Shown: positions 1-8,280, numbered from the stretch's first letter. The stretch: 64,000 bases of DNA from JAPYWM01 sp964489015 (GCA_964489015.1 CAZAXD010000006.1:1-64000), one strand, 5' to 3'. The notes: a model not told the origin generated them from the letters alone. Made by a program: numbers and translations.

Positions 1-1520
1 GCACCGCCCCAGGCCAGGTCCTCACCTGGAACGGCACAAGCTGGGTCGCCGCAGTACCTTCCGTTCGCAATGGCCTTGCAGTCGTGCCGACTCCCGCTCC
101 CCCCTCTATAGAGCTAGGGGGATTTCTCACTAAGAATACTGATATCAATCTCTCTGGCTACTTCCTCACCTTTAGCCTAAACGGTCGCCTAGGGGTAGGG
201 CTTACCACACCCGTTACCACCTCAAAGGTCCATATTCGAAACACGGATATCACCGGCGGCGCTGGGGTACTCATTGAGCAGCAGAATGCGAATGCCACCC
301 ACGGGCTCTCAGTCTTTACTAATAGCAACACAGCTAGCACGGCTGCTATCCGAGGCGAGCACCAAAACACGACAGGCGGCGTTTATGGGGTAGCCGGCAC
401 CGTAAGCAGCTCTAGCAATAGCAGCGCGGGGGTATTTGGCCAAAGCACGGGAAGCGGCTTCGGCGTGTACGGCATCAACACCAGCCAGGGCCATGGTGTC
501 TACGGCATCGCCAATCACACGACACCCAGCAGCGGCGTAGGCGTGGTGGCAACCCACTCCCATCAAAGTGGCGCAGGGCTCATCGCCATCGGCGGGGCCA
601 TCACAACACCAGCCGGCATTCTGGGACTTGGTACAAGTGGTGAAGCTATTGACGCCGTAGGCCGATGGATAGGCACGTGGTCCGACGCCTCTCACAATCT
701 CAATGTCGCAGGAAGTCCCAAGGTTGGTCTCGTGGGAACAGCCGGCCTCTTTGCAACGGGTAGTCCTACTGAGCAAATCGGCGTCTTAGGGCAGTACAGC
801 TACGAGGGGATTGGCATTCAAGGACAAGCCTGGACCCTCTTAGGTCCCGGTCAGATCACAGCACCTCCAGCAGGCTACACCGATGTGGGGGTATTTGGCA
901 GCGTAGGCGATGCCGCTATAGTCGGCGGGGTAGCCGGACTTTTTGATGGGGATGTAGACATCTTAGGTACTATGAGCGCAGCGGGCAAGGCCTTCCTCAT
1001 TGACCACCCGCAGCATCCCACCACGCATTACCTTCGCCATTTCTGCGCGGAAGGGCCTGAGCCTAACACGCTCTACCGGGGCACCGTCCGACTCGATGCA
1101 AACGGAGAAGCCATCGTGGAGCTACCGAAGTACTTCGAGGCGCTCAATGTCGAATTCACCTATCACCTCACTTGCATTGGCGGTTATGCGCCAGTATACA
1201 TCAAAGAAAAAGTGAATGGAAACCGCTTTGTGATCGCAGGGGGGCAACCCGGCCTCGAGGTCTCTTGGCTAGTCATCGCACGCCGAAATGACCCCTACTG
1301 GCGCTCTCGGCCAGAGACTCAGTTAGTAGAGATCCCTAAGGAACCCGATAACGTCGGCAAGTACCTACATCCGGAGCTATATGGGGCGCCGTCAACTGCC
1401 CGGGCTGGTTATCGTCGGGGTCACACTTTAGAGGAGATTCGTGCCTATAAAGCCGCTCATGGGCCAAAGCCAACCACTAAACAAATTAAGAGCTATGCGC
1501 CTCGCCACTTTAGTCGCTAG
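1..1520 (+). CDS. Repeat-rich surface / tail-fibre-like protein, 5' end outside the window
   Basis: The reading frame is open to the left edge (first full codon at base 3), so only the C-terminal part of about 505 residues is seen. The extreme left encodes a PGQVLTWNGTSW-type segment, a motif common in long Bacteroidota and phage-like fibre proteins. A Gly/Val-rich stretch follows with recurring GVYG, GVFG and GVLG units, consistent with a beta-helical stalk. The last 180 residues form a compact domain (KAFLIDHP, YLRHFCAEGP, YRGTVRLDANG, LPKYFEALN, VSWLVIARRNDPYW) that I recognise as a recurrent C-terminal domain of bacterial fibre-like proteins but cannot name. Function is inferred as cell-surface or secreted. 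A downstream ATG or GTG is not needed as start because the frame runs upstream without a stop. Confidence 0.75.
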   Translation, partial: TAPGQVLTWNGTSWVAAVPSVRNGLAVVPTPAPPSIELGGFLTKNTDINLSGYFLTFSLNGRLGVGLTTPVTTSKVHIRNTDITGGAGVLIEQQNANATHGLSVFTNSNTASTAAIRGEHQNTTGGVYGVAGTVSSSSNSSAGVFGQSTGSGFGVYGINTSQGHGVYGIANHTTPSSGVGVVATHSHQSGAGLIAIGGAITTPAGILGLGTSGEAIDAVGRWIGTWSDASHNLNVAGSPKVGLVGTAGLFATGSPTEQIGVLGQYSYEGIGIQGQAWTLLGPGQITAPPAGYTDVGVFGSVGDAAIVGGVAGLFDGDVDILGTMSAAGKAFLIDHPQHPTTHYLRHFCAEGPEPNTLYRGTVRLDANGEAIVELPKYFEALNVEFTYHLTCIGGYAPVYIKEKVNGNRFVIAGGQPGLEVSWLVIARRNDPYWRSRPETQLVEIPKEPDNVGKYLHPELYGAPSTARAGYRRGHTLEEIRAYKAAHGPKPTTKQIKSYAPRHFSR

Positions 1521-2922
1521 AGGTCTTTTAGGGGTGGCTTGGGTCCTCGCTCAACCACTAGCCACTAATACAGGGGTGTCTCTTTATCTCCAGCCCGGCG
1601 GCCTCCTCTGGTGTGAAGGCGGCTGGCTTAACCAAGCTGGGGGCACTTTCGACAATAGCGGAACCGTCTACATAACCGGCGACATCCAAAATGATGACCC
1701 TAATCAGCTTTTTATTGTAGGCGTACAGCCTGGTACTCTGATCTTATCCGGTGGGGTTCAGGTACTGCGTGGCCTCCATCCTATCCGAACGGATACCCTC
1801 ATTCTCCAAGGGACCGGGCCTAAGGTCTTGCAAACTCCCCTTTACGTAGACCAGCTTTTAGACTTAGGAGATACAGAACTTCGTACCCAGACGACTTATG
1901 CCGAGATACGGAACCCTGCACCCGCTGCGATTGTTCGGCTCAATGGTTTTGTCTCCAGTGAACAGGGGGGCTATCTAGGCCGTAGCACGAATCAGGTAGC
2001 CGATTACCTTTTTCCGGTGGGGGGGCACACGCCCCTGCGTTACCGGCCTGCTTACGTTACGCCCAGTACAGCAGTTCCCCATCGTTATGCCGTTCGCTTA
2101 GCAAACGTAGACCCCACCCAAGAAGGTCTACCTCGCTTAAGTCGCCATCCCGACCTCTGTGAGATAAATCCGCTTTATTACCATTACATCGACCGCCTGG
2201 CCGGTAATGATCCGGCCACCCTTAGCTGCATTTACGATCCGAGTGACCCTGTCCGAGGCCCCCTTGCGCAATGGAGTGGCACCTCAACCCAATGGAACCC
2301 AACAGGAGCTACCAGCGGGACCTTCCCAAATAGCTGGACCGTTTCCGCAGTGAATGACTTCAATCAACCTTACTGGGCATTCTCTGCCCCAGCCGCCGAC
2401 GTAATCCTCTCCGCCTCTGCTGATACCGTAGAGGTGGGTAACCCCGTCGCCTTTCAAGCCAATACCATACCCTCCCTTCCTAATCCTACCCTATTATGGC
2501 AGCCGGGCGATGGCTCTACCCAAAGTGCTGGTCCCACCTTTAACTACACCTACCATGTGCCGGGTATTTACCTCGTGAACGTCATCTTGCAAACTCCAGA
2601 AGGCTGTCGAGATACCGCCACTCACCGTGTTATCGTAAGGCCGACCCAAGTAGATCTCTGGATACCTAATGCCTTTTCCCCCAATAACGATGGTCTCAAC
2701 GATACATGGGAAGTAGGCACTTTAGGTATTGTCTCCGTGCAGTGGCTGATTTACGACCGGTGGGGGCTCGAGATTGCACGAGGTAGCGCCTTGCCCATCG
2801 CATGGGATGGTACCAAGGATGGCACCCCCTGTGCAGAAGGGGCTTATGTCTTTGTGATACACGCTACCACCTCTGGTGGTCAAACCCTGACCCGTAGTGG
2901 AACGGTTACCCTCCTTCGGTAG
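1495..2922 (+). CDS. Secreted PKD-domain protein with CHU_C (gliding-motility-type) C-terminal domain
   Basis: A 475-residue protein. I chose the ATG at 1495 because it is directly followed by a signal peptide (MRLATLVARGLLGVAWVLAQ); longer in-frame starts at 1441 or 1459 would precede it with non-signal residues. The gene overlaps the previous one by 26 bases. Residues about 302-383 look like a PKD/Ig domain (QPGDG, FNYTYHVPGIYLVNV). Residues about 388-475 match the CHU_C family: IPNAFSPNNDGLNDTW, then YDRWGLEI and AWDGTKDG, ending in a short beta strand. In Bacteroidota this domain is a type B sorting signal for the type IX secretion system, so export to the cell surface is the likely fate. 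The middle part has no recognisable enzyme motif; a structural or adhesin role is an inference. Confidence 0.85.
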   Translation: MRLATLVARGLLGVAWVLAQPLATNTGVSLYLQPGGLLWCEGGWLNQAGGTFDNSGTVYITGDIQNDDPNQLFIVGVQPGTLILSGGVQVLRGLHPIRTDTLILQGTGPKVLQTPLYVDQLLDLGDTELRTQTTYAEIRNPAPAAIVRLNGFVSSEQGGYLGRSTNQVADYLFPVGGHTPLRYRPAYVTPSTAVPHRYAVRLANVDPTQEGLPRLSRHPDLCEINPLYYHYIDRLAGNDPATLSCIYDPSDPVRGPLAQWSGTSTQWNPTGATSGTFPNSWTVSAVNDFNQPYWAFSAPAADVILSASADTVEVGNPVAFQANTIPSLPNPTLLWQPGDGSTQSAGPTFNYTYHVPGIYLVNVILQTPEGCRDTATHRVIVRPTQVDLWIPNAFSPNNDGLNDTWEVGTLGIVSVQWLIYDRWGLEIARGSALPIAWDGTKDGTPCAEGAYVFVIHATTSGGQTLTRSGTVTLLR

Positions 2923-3847
2923 AGATGACTTTAGGCTTGTAAAACAGACCATACAAGACACTCCCCAGCCCAAGCCCAATCGTAAGCAGAGTCTGGAAAG
3001 CATGAACTAGTAACACTAGAGTCTTAGCGTCTGGATCCGGATAGCCCAACCATAACAAAAGCAAGGTTCCAATCGCATGGAAGGTTCCAAGGCCACCGGG
3101 TGCTGGGAGCGCCATGGCCAGCCCAGACCCCGCCAAAAGCACCCACCCTGCCCACGCGGAAAAATGTGAAAACCCTACGCCGAGCCCTGCTCCCCACGTG
3201 CTGAGCCAATACAGGAGCCAAATGCCCAGGGACAACCCTATGTTTAGCTGCCAGGGCCGGACACGCACCACACTCAGAAAACCCGTAAGCAGATTTTGCA
3301 CGAAACGTATCCGCCACCACATCACCCAGCGGTACAGCCCCCATAGCCCTAGCACACCTGCCCCTAAGGCGATACCCCACCATACAAGGCTATGACGCAT
3401 CCCCAATCGATCGAGCCATTCGCTCCCCTCTACGACCACCACACTACCCGCCAAGAGACCCAAGAACAAAACATCTACCAGCCTTTCCCCAAGGACAGTA
3501 CCTATAGCCGTAGGAACGGGCAGGCGATGCCATCGGTAGAGCAGTGCACAGCGAACCACCTCGCCAGCTCGAGGTAAAGCTAAGTTTACAAAGTAACCGG
3601 TTAGCAAGGCCCTGAAGGCCGAACTGCATGGAATCGCCGTGTGGGTTGCTTGTCGTAAAAAAAGCTGCCACCGCCATGCCCTCAGATAATGAGCTAGCGT
3701 CATACCCACAGTCGCCAAGACAAGCCAGCCCCAGTGCCATTGCACCTGTGTCAGGGTCCACCATGGGTAATCCCGAAGAACCCAATAGAGAAGCCCCCCA
3801 GCCAGGCCTAAGCCCAGTCCTACTTGCAAGAGGTGTTTCCCTTTCAC
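2906..3847 (-). CDS. Lysylphosphatidylglycerol synthase TM-region (UPF0104/YbhN-like) membrane protein
   Basis: A 313-residue, highly hydrophobic protein with about eight transmembrane segments. It carries family hallmarks: an N-terminal LLYWVLRDYPWW-type helix, LRAWRWQLFLRQ, YFVNLALPRAGEVVRCALLYR and ALPAPGGLGTFHAI. The family corresponds to the flippase-like membrane region of MprF but lacks the aminoacyl-transfer domain, so it is probably a lipid or glycolipid translocase or channel; the substrate cannot be read from the sequence. Its start overlaps the panD stop by four bases (ATGA type), so it is translationally coupled to panD, a gene pair seen in many Bacteroidota. Its 3' end overlaps the convergent CHU_C gene by 17 bases. 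Confidence 0.82.
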   Translation of the reverse strand: MKGKHLLQVGLGLGLAGGLLYWVLRDYPWWTLTQVQWHWGWLVLATVGMTLAHYLRAWRWQLFLRQATHTAIPCSSAFRALLTGYFVNLALPRAGEVVRCALLYRWHRLPVPTAIGTVLGERLVDVLFLGLLAGSVVVVEGSEWLDRLGMRHSLVWWGIALGAGVLGLWGLYRWVMWWRIRFVQNLLTGFLSVVRVRPWQLNIGLSLGIWLLYWLSTWGAGLGVGFSHFSAWAGWVLLAGSGLAMALPAPGGLGTFHAIGTLLLLWLGYPDPDAKTLVLLVHAFQTLLTIGLGLGSVLYGLFYKPKVISTEGG

Positions 3848-4188
3848 AAGCGATTACCTTCCTTGGGAAAAACAAGGATAGGTTGGTGATGCTTAGCCTC
3901 CTCTGGGGTCATCCAAGCATAGGCCAGCACTATGATGAGATCGCCTACCATGCCCGTGCGGGCTGCTGGTCCATTCAAGCCCACAATGCCACTTCCCCGA
4001 GGACCTTCGATAACATAGGTCTCAATGCGGGCACCCGTATTGACATTCAGCACGTGAATCTGCTCAAATCGCACCAGCCCAGCCGCATCAATCAGATCGC
4101 GGTCAAGCGTCAAACTCCCTACATAGTCCAAATCGACTTGGGTGATACGTACTCGGTGGATTTTGGATTTTAGTACGCTAATGAGCAC
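3844..4188 (-). CDS. panD: Aspartate 1-decarboxylase
   Basis: A 114-residue protein of normal family length. PanD is a pyruvoyl enzyme that makes beta-alanine from L-aspartate for pantothenate and CoA synthesis. The self-cleavage site is visible as YVGS at residues 22-25 (Gly24-Ser25; Ser25 becomes the pyruvoyl group). Other family signatures are KSKIHRVRIT, Tyr/Asp residues of the active site and GLNGPAARTGMVGD near residues 70-83. The GTG start is supported by a TAnnTTTG box ending four bases upstream, implying a leaderless transcript. The next gene downstream overlaps by four bases. panB and panC are not in the window. Confidence 0.95.
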   Translation of the reverse strand: MLISVLKSKIHRVRITQVDLDYVGSLTLDRDLIDAAGLVRFEQIHVLNVNTGARIETYVIEGPRGSGIVGLNGPAARTGMVGDLIIVLAYAWMTPEEAKHHQPILVFPKEGNRL

Positions 4189-4192
4189 CGCA

Positions 4193-4200
4193 CAAAGTTA
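4193..4200 (-). promoter_or_regulatory. -7 promoter box of panD
   Basis: TAACTTTG on the minus strand, four bases before the GTG start of panD. It matches the Bacteroidota -7 consensus TAnnTTTG; no Shine-Dalgarno sequence can fit between them. Confidence 0.65.
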
Positions 4201-4205
4201 CTTCA

Positions 4206-4631
4206 TTAGGCCAGAGTGAGTCGAAAAATAACCTCTCCTATCGCCGCTTCGTAGGGCGATGCCTCGAAACCCAAGCACCTAAAAAGCCGGATCGCTGCCA
4301 GATTGTCGGGATGAACCGCCGCCTTGACCTCGCGATAGCGGCGATGCCGCCGAAGCGTCGTCAGCACCTCTCTTAGTAGTAGCGCCGCACAGCCTTGTCC
4401 TCGATAAGCCGGTGCTATGATCACTCGCGCAACCCATAGCGCGGGGGGCCGTCCTGCGAGCTGGCACCAGCCTACGAGCTCGGCCTCTAACCATAACCCC
4501 CAATCTTGCTTTTCTCGGACAAGGGGGGCTGCCTCTCCAGCAGCGCTATCCGATGGCACATAAGGACCGCCCTGCGCCAGAAGCCTTAGTACTAAAGGCC
4601 ACTCAGTCTCCTTAAGCAGACGAACCTCCAC
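4206..4631 (-). CDS. rimI: GNAT-family N-acetyltransferase, RimI-like
   Basis: A 141-residue GNAT protein. The acetyl-CoA binding motif A is visible as YRGQGCAALLL (consensus R/Q-x-x-G-x-A/G) at about residues 77-87, preceded by VARVIIAPAYRG and followed by the motif B segment NLAAIRLFRCLGFE. RimI acetylates the N-terminal alanine of ribosomal protein S18. Assignment to RimI rather than another GNAT rests mainly on its place directly after tsaB, with a 20-base overlap; tsaB-rimI is a widespread pair. The start codon is GTG. Without that context it would be called only a GNAT acetyltransferase. Confidence 0.75.
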   Translation of the reverse strand: MEVRLLKETEWPLVLRLLAQGGPYVPSDSAAGEAAPLVREKQDWGLWLEAELVGWCQLAGRPPALWVARVIIAPAYRGQGCAALLLREVLTTLRRHRRYREVKAAVHPDNLAAIRLFRCLGFEASPYEAAIGEVIFRLTLA

Positions 4632-5250
4632 GGGTCGTAGGAACGAATGGCCGAAAGTAAAGCGGGACTAAGCTAGCGATGCTTAGAGGCTCCTGCAGGG
4701 GCTCTACCCCCGTAGCCGCTCGTGCTACCTGCTGCCAGCTAATCTCCGGCACGTAAATCCCAGGCTGATGCTTGAGCACGCAGTTCCCGACCCAAGGCAC
4801 ACCTGAAGCAGCCCAGGTCGCGAGCGGCTGAATCTCGCCCACTCCTGCCAGCTCAGCATGCTCCCATAGTCGACCATATGCCTCCTGCGAACGGGCCCGC
4901 CATAGCGTGAGCAGGCGCTTTTCATCTGGAAAAACCTCCTGTCCTAAAGTATACAGCACTCGCAGCAGGGGGACCGGATACAAAGCTAGATTCCATCGCA
5001 GCGCCCAAGCCTTAGCGGCGGATAGACCCACCCGGAGCCCAGTATGAGAACCAGGGCCCTGATTGACTATGATTCCGTCTAGCTGAGACCAGCTTAGCCC
5101 CGTCTGGGCTAGTACCGCTTGTGCCATCCAAACTAGCCGCTCTACCTGCGCCCGGGGCCAATCCCATCGCCACCCTCCTTCTATTTCTTTCCCGCGCAAA
5201 AGTCCCACCTGACAGCTCTCAGCTCCCGTCTCCAGAACTAGCTTCCACAT
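4612..5250 (-). CDS. tsaB: tRNA threonylcarbamoyladenosine biosynthesis protein TsaB
   Basis: A 212-residue ASKHA-fold protein. TsaB is the non-catalytic partner of TsaD in t6A37 modification of ANN-decoding tRNAs. Signatures are the N-terminal strand WKLVLETGAESCQVGLL, VERLVWMAQAVLAQ, and the phosphate-binding loop GPGSHTGLRVGLSAAKAWA at about residues 65-84. I chose the ATG at 5250 because the conserved first strand begins immediately after it; a longer in-frame start at 5292 would add 14 unconserved residues. It overlaps the small upstream gene by 32 bases and rimI downstream by 20 bases, so this is a tightly packed operon. Confidence 0.9.
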   Translation of the reverse strand: MWKLVLETGAESCQVGLLRGKEIEGGWRWDWPRAQVERLVWMAQAVLAQTGLSWSQLDGIIVNQGPGSHTGLRVGLSAAKAWALRWNLALYPVPLLRVLYTLGQEVFPDEKRLLTLWRARSQEAYGRLWEHAELAGVGEIQPLATWAASGVPWVGNCVLKHQPGIYVPEISWQQVARAATGVEPLQEPLSIASLVPLYFRPFVPTTRGGSSA

Positions 5251-5464
5251 GTCCCCTATCTCGGAAGTGACGCCGATACCATAACCACCCAACCACGCCA
5301 GCCGCCACGTAAGGCGCCGTCAATAACACAAAAATACCCACCCGTAGCCCCTGCGCTAGCCCCGGGTTAGCTTGCTCAGCGTTCTTCCGGCACATGGCAC
5401 ACTGCCCCCACCCTATAGCTAGTAGTGTGGTGAGCAGAAGAAGTCGCCTGATTCTAGCGCCCAT
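5219..5464 (-). CDS. Small CxMC membrane protein associated with the oxidase genes
   Basis: An 81-residue protein taken from the ATG at 5464, which opens a signal-like hydrophobic stretch (MGARIRRLLLLTTLLAIGWG) followed by QCAMCRKNAEQANPG and one transmembrane helix (about residues 40-62). The CAMC pair just after the predicted cleavage site is reminiscent of small Bacteroidota proteins found near cytochrome oxidase genes and could bind copper or be redox active; that function is an inference. It overlaps the DUF420 gene by 11 bases and tsaB by 32 bases, so it is translated as part of that run. An earlier in-frame start at 5512 lies deep in the DUF420 gene and is unlikely. Confidence 0.65.
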   Translation of the reverse strand: MGARIRRLLLLTTLLAIGWGQCAMCRKNAEQANPGLAQGLRVGIFVLLTAPYVAAGVVGWLWYRRHFRDRGHVEASSGDGS

Positions 5465-5987
5465 AGTACGGCGCCAAAAATAGATACACCATAACCCCTG
5501 TAACCGAAACATACAACCATAGCGGAAGCGTCCAGCGTGCTAACCTCCGATGCGCACTATACTGCCCCATAAGCGCTGGCCTTAGCGTGAATAACGCCAG
5601 GGGCACGATAAAAACACTTAGCCCTATGTGCGTAATGAGAATGAAAAGGTAGATAAACCGCAGTAAGCCGCTCCCGCCATAGCGAACCTCCTCATGCGTC
5701 AAGTGATACAGCACATATAGGAGCAGAAACAATACGCTAAGGCCAAATGCCGTCAACATGACTTTCCGATGAAGCTCGCGTCGCTTTTGTCGGATTAGCC
5801 CATAACCCACTAAAAGCAAGACTGAGACGGCTGAGTTGATAAGGGCATTTAGGCGGGGGATAAAAGACGTGTCAAATCCTACCGCTTGCCGAGGAAGCTG
5901 CAAAAGCACGATCACCACTAAAGGAATAGCCACGGATACCCCCCAAATCACTTTTTTGCTGAGCAGTCGCTGAATTAGCACGGCCAT
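5454..5987 (-). CDS. DUF420 family membrane protein, likely oxidase assembly factor
   Basis: A 177-residue protein with about five transmembrane helices. Family signatures are FIPRLNALINSAVSVLLLVGYGLIRQ, RELHRKVMLTAFGLS, and HIGLSVFIVPLALFTLRPA, with conserved histidines in HRKVM, YHLTHEEVRYGG and THIGLS. DUF420 includes CtaM/YozB of Firmicutes, needed to assemble aa3/caa3 oxidase, which fits its place downstream of sco and the subunit genes. It is separated from sco by 48 bases and has its own TAATTTTG box 14 bases before the ATG, so it may be expressed both with and apart from the oxidase operon. The exact biochemical role is unknown. Confidence 0.85.
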   Translation of the reverse strand: MAVLIQRLLSKKVIWGVSVAIPLVVIVLLQLPRQAVGFDTSFIPRLNALINSAVSVLLLVGYGLIRQKRRELHRKVMLTAFGLSVLFLLLYVLYHLTHEEVRYGGSGLLRFIYLFILITHIGLSVFIVPLALFTLRPALMGQYSAHRRLARWTLPLWLYVSVTGVMVYLFLAPYYGR

Positions 5988-6001
5988 ACGTACAGATGTA
6001 A

Positions 6002-6009
6002 CAAAATTA
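6002..6009 (-). promoter_or_regulatory. -7 promoter box before the DUF420 gene
   Basis: TAATTTTG on the minus strand, 14 bases before the ATG at 5987. The distance is longer than at most other starts here, so this gene would have a short leader. Confidence 0.45.
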
Positions 6010-6035
6010 GCAAAGGATGACAGCGGCCAAGCGAC

Positions 6036-6707
6036 CTAAGAACGAGCAGGAGAGCGAATCTCAAGGAAAAGGAGATTGATATCATCCAGGAGCTTGCGAA
6101 CTTGGACCGAATCTAGCCCACTATAAAATCCCCGAATACGCAGCTCTGGGTCGACAAGCACGAGCATGTCGCTATGAATGTAACCCAACTCTCCCGCACT
6201 TGTATCAGCCGCTTTGTCAACAGGGATGAGATAACCCTGCACTGCAAGCCGATACAGCGTCGTGTCAGGACCGGTTACAAATGTCCAGCGCTGTAGGTCA
6301 GCCCCATAACGAGCTGCATAGGACCGAAGCACTGAGGGCTTATCATGTTCAGGATCCACGGTATAAGATACTAGCCGCACTTCTGGCGCTTTGCCCTCTA
6401 AGGCTCGCTGCAAGGTCTGCATCGCAGCACTTAGACGCGGACAAATCCCCGGACAGCGCGTAAAGAAGTAGTCTGCAACGTGGATCCGCCCTCTAAGGGA
6501 GTCAGCCGTGATGGAGACACTGTCTTGCGTCAAAAGCACAAAACTCGGCAGCGTATGCCACACCGTGTCCCCATCCGGCTGAACCTGGTAGTGCCCATAA
6601 ATAGGCAAACGCTTGTAAACATTACGCCCCTGCCGCAGTACAAACACGATAAGCAGCGGCAACAGGAGTACCAAAGTAGCTAGAAGTGCCCGCCACACTC
6701 CTTTCAT
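6036..6707 (-). CDS. SCO1/SenC family copper chaperone for cytochrome oxidase
   Basis: A 223-residue protein with one N-terminal membrane anchor (residues about 5-25) and a thioredoxin-like SCO domain. The copper-binding CxxxC is visible as RCPGICPRL at about residues 88-96, and the distal histidine as YIHSD near residue 178. SCO proteins deliver copper to the CuA site of oxidase subunit II and regulate its thiols. Other family marks are VSYTVDPEHDKP and WTFVTGPD. It follows ctaF with a four-base overlap, so it belongs to the oxidase operon. All metal ligands are present, so it should be functional. Confidence 0.93.
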   Translation of the reverse strand: MKGVWRALLATLVLLLPLLIVFVLRQGRNVYKRLPIYGHYQVQPDGDTVWHTLPSFVLLTQDSVSITADSLRGRIHVADYFFTRCPGICPRLSAAMQTLQRALEGKAPEVRLVSYTVDPEHDKPSVLRSYAARYGADLQRWTFVTGPDTTLYRLAVQGYLIPVDKAADTSAGELGYIHSDMLVLVDPELRIRGFYSGLDSVQVRKLLDDINLLFLEIRSPARS

Positions 6708-7006
6708 CCACCAAATAGCAGCTGAAATAGCTTAGACCCCTCATACCATAGCGCAATAAAAAGCGCCATCAGCAGGATCATCGGCGATATGATAATATAC
6801 GCCAAGCTGACCCGCTCAAACTTCATGTGCATGAAGTACGCCGTAATGTAAAAGGCCTTGGCTATGGTCATGAGCACGAAAATGGCCACCTTAAGGCCTC
6901 CTTTGGGCATGGTGAAGGCAGTAATAAACTCCGCGGCCGTGATGAGGAAGAGGATAAGGAAAGGCCGCCACACCTTATACCATAGGGTATGTTCTGCACT
7001 GGCCAT
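6704..7006 (-). CDS. ctaF: Cytochrome c oxidase subunit IV (prokaryotic type)
   Basis: A 100-residue membrane protein with three predicted helices. It resembles the prokaryotic subunit IV family of aa3/caa3 oxidases: LYKVWRPF-like entry, ITAAEFITAFT, KAFYITAYFMHMKFE, ending in a hydrophobic helix and a short tail. MHMKFE is the most characteristic segment. I chose the ATG at 7006, four bases after the upstream subunit III stop; a longer in-frame start at 7051 would sit inside that gene and add 15 unlike residues. It lies between a subunit III gene and sco in one operon. Confidence 0.85.
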   Translation of the reverse strand: MASAEHTLWYKVWRPFLILFLITAAEFITAFTMPKGGLKVAIFVLMTIAKAFYITAYFMHMKFERVSLAYIIISPMILLMALFIALWYEGSKLFQLLFGG

Positions 7007-7010
7007 AGGC

Positions 7011-7703
7011 TCAAACGAGATAGAAGAAGGTGAAAACAAATACCCACACAAGGTCTACGAAGTGCCAATACAACCCGATATTTTCTACGCGATTGTAGTT
7101 GTTGATCCGATCAAAATCACCACGCAAAATTTGAATGAGCACGATCAGGTTTAAGATGACCCCACTTAGCACATGGCTTCCGTGAAAGCCTGTAATCAAG
7201 AAAAAGAACTGTCCAAACTGCGGGGCCATCGGTTTATTTTCGATGATAGCCTGGGAGATGGTGACATGGCTATGCGCCGGATCGCCCGTGATAAGGTGGG
7301 TCCACTCCCAAGCTTGACAGCCTAAGAAGGTAAGGCCCCCAATGATGGTTAGAAAAAGATACCAAGCCGCTCCCTTCCGGTTGCGCTGGTGCCCGGCTTC
7401 CACGGAGAGCACCATCGTCACACTACTAACGATAAGAATAAAGGTCATAAGCCCCACAAAGACCAGGGGATAGCCATGTCCTAGCAGAGGCGCTGCATCA
7501 AATACATGTTCCGGGTCAGGCCAATTCGCCGATTTGAATCGAATGAATCCATAAGCCGTCAAAAATGACCCAAACGTAAAGGCATCAGACAGTAAGAAAA
7601 CCCACATCATGAGCTTTCCCCAGCTAACGTTGCCAAAAGGAGACTGGCCGCCACTCCAGGGCGAGCCTACATCCGCTGTGCTCTTCGTCGCTACCGTAGC
7701 CAT
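7011..7703 (-). CDS. ctaE: Cytochrome c oxidase subunit III
   Basis: A 230-residue protein with about six to seven transmembrane helices. Subunit III signatures include the N-terminal GKLMMWVFLLSDAFTFGSFL, QAWEWTHL, FGQFFFLITGFHGSHVLSGVI and GLYWHFVDLVWVFVFTFFYL at the C-terminus. The conserved Glu in EWTH and the histidines of FHGSH and WHFVD are present. It lies four bases from the second subunit III-like gene upstream and four bases from ctaF downstream. Subunit III stabilises proton pumping in subunit I and is located in the cytoplasmic membrane. Confidence 0.92.
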   Translation of the reverse strand: MATVATKSTADVGSPWSGGQSPFGNVSWGKLMMWVFLLSDAFTFGSFLTAYGFIRFKSANWPDPEHVFDAAPLLGHGYPLVFVGLMTFILIVSSVTMVLSVEAGHQRNRKGAAWYLFLTIIGGLTFLGCQAWEWTHLITGDPAHSHVTISQAIIENKPMAPQFGQFFFLITGFHGSHVLSGVILNLIVLIQILRGDFDRINNYNRVENIGLYWHFVDLVWVFVFTFFYLV

Positions 7704-7707
7704 ATCC

Positions 7708-8280
7708 TTAGAGAAGTTGATTCAACTGCAAAAATACAAAGAGATAGACCCACAATACGCCGAGCGCATGCCAAAACAAACCCGCTAAGCGCAAGCGCCC
7801 CCGCTCCTCAAACCGCACCCGATACAAAAGAGCCCGAATCGCCCAAAATCCCACTACAATCAGCCCTATCACTACATGCACACCGTGCAGAAAGGTTAGC
7901 ACATAAAAGTAAGCACTGGCTTTATTGTTACTTGCCAAAAAGTACCCTTCCCGTACGAGCATCTGCCAAGCAACGACCTGGCCCATCAGAAACAAAACCC
8001 CCAACCCCATCGTCAAAACAAGTCCCTGCTGTAGACGTCGATAATCTCCCAAAATGAGTCCCCGCTGACCCCATATCAGCGTATAGCTGCTAAGCCCTAA
8101 TAGTAGCGTATTGAGCCAGGTCACCGCCGGCATTGGCATCGAGCGCCACCCCTCCGCAAAACGCTGCACAAGGTAAGCACTGGAGAACCCCATGAATAAC
8201 ATGCCCATGGATGCTAAGTAGAGCCACATCATAAGCTCACGAGGCTCTAAACGGGGCCTTAATCTTTCAGCCATAGCCAT
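7708..8280 (-). CDS. Second cytochrome c oxidase subunit III-like protein
   Basis: A 190-residue protein of the heme-copper oxidase subunit III family, shorter than its neighbour. Visible signatures are RELMMWLYLASMGMLFMGFSSAYLVQR, then YFYVLTFLHGVHVVIGL and FWHALGVLWVYLFVFLQL. The paired histidines HGVH and the WHALG segment match helices of subunit III. Two adjacent subunit III-like genes are common in Bacteroidota oxidase clusters; the two proteins probably act in the same complex, which is an inference. The start overlaps the ctaB stop by 22 bases; a second ATG two codons downstream is an alternative. Confidence 0.85.
   Translation of the reverse strand: MAMAERLRPRLEPRELMMWLYLASMGMLFMGFSSAYLVQRFAEGWRSMPMPAVTWLNTLLLGLSSYTLIWGQRGLILGDYRRLQQGLVLTMGLGVLFLMGQVVAWQMLVREGYFLASNNKASAYFYVLTFLHGVHVVIGLIVVGFWAIRALLYRVRFEERGRLRLAGLFWHALGVLWVYLFVFLQLNQLL

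Noticed and set aside
309..776. A 155-codon minus-strand frame opposite the surface protein.
   Set aside because: Its translation is compositionally odd and matches nothing, and the plus-strand frame shows clear domain structure.
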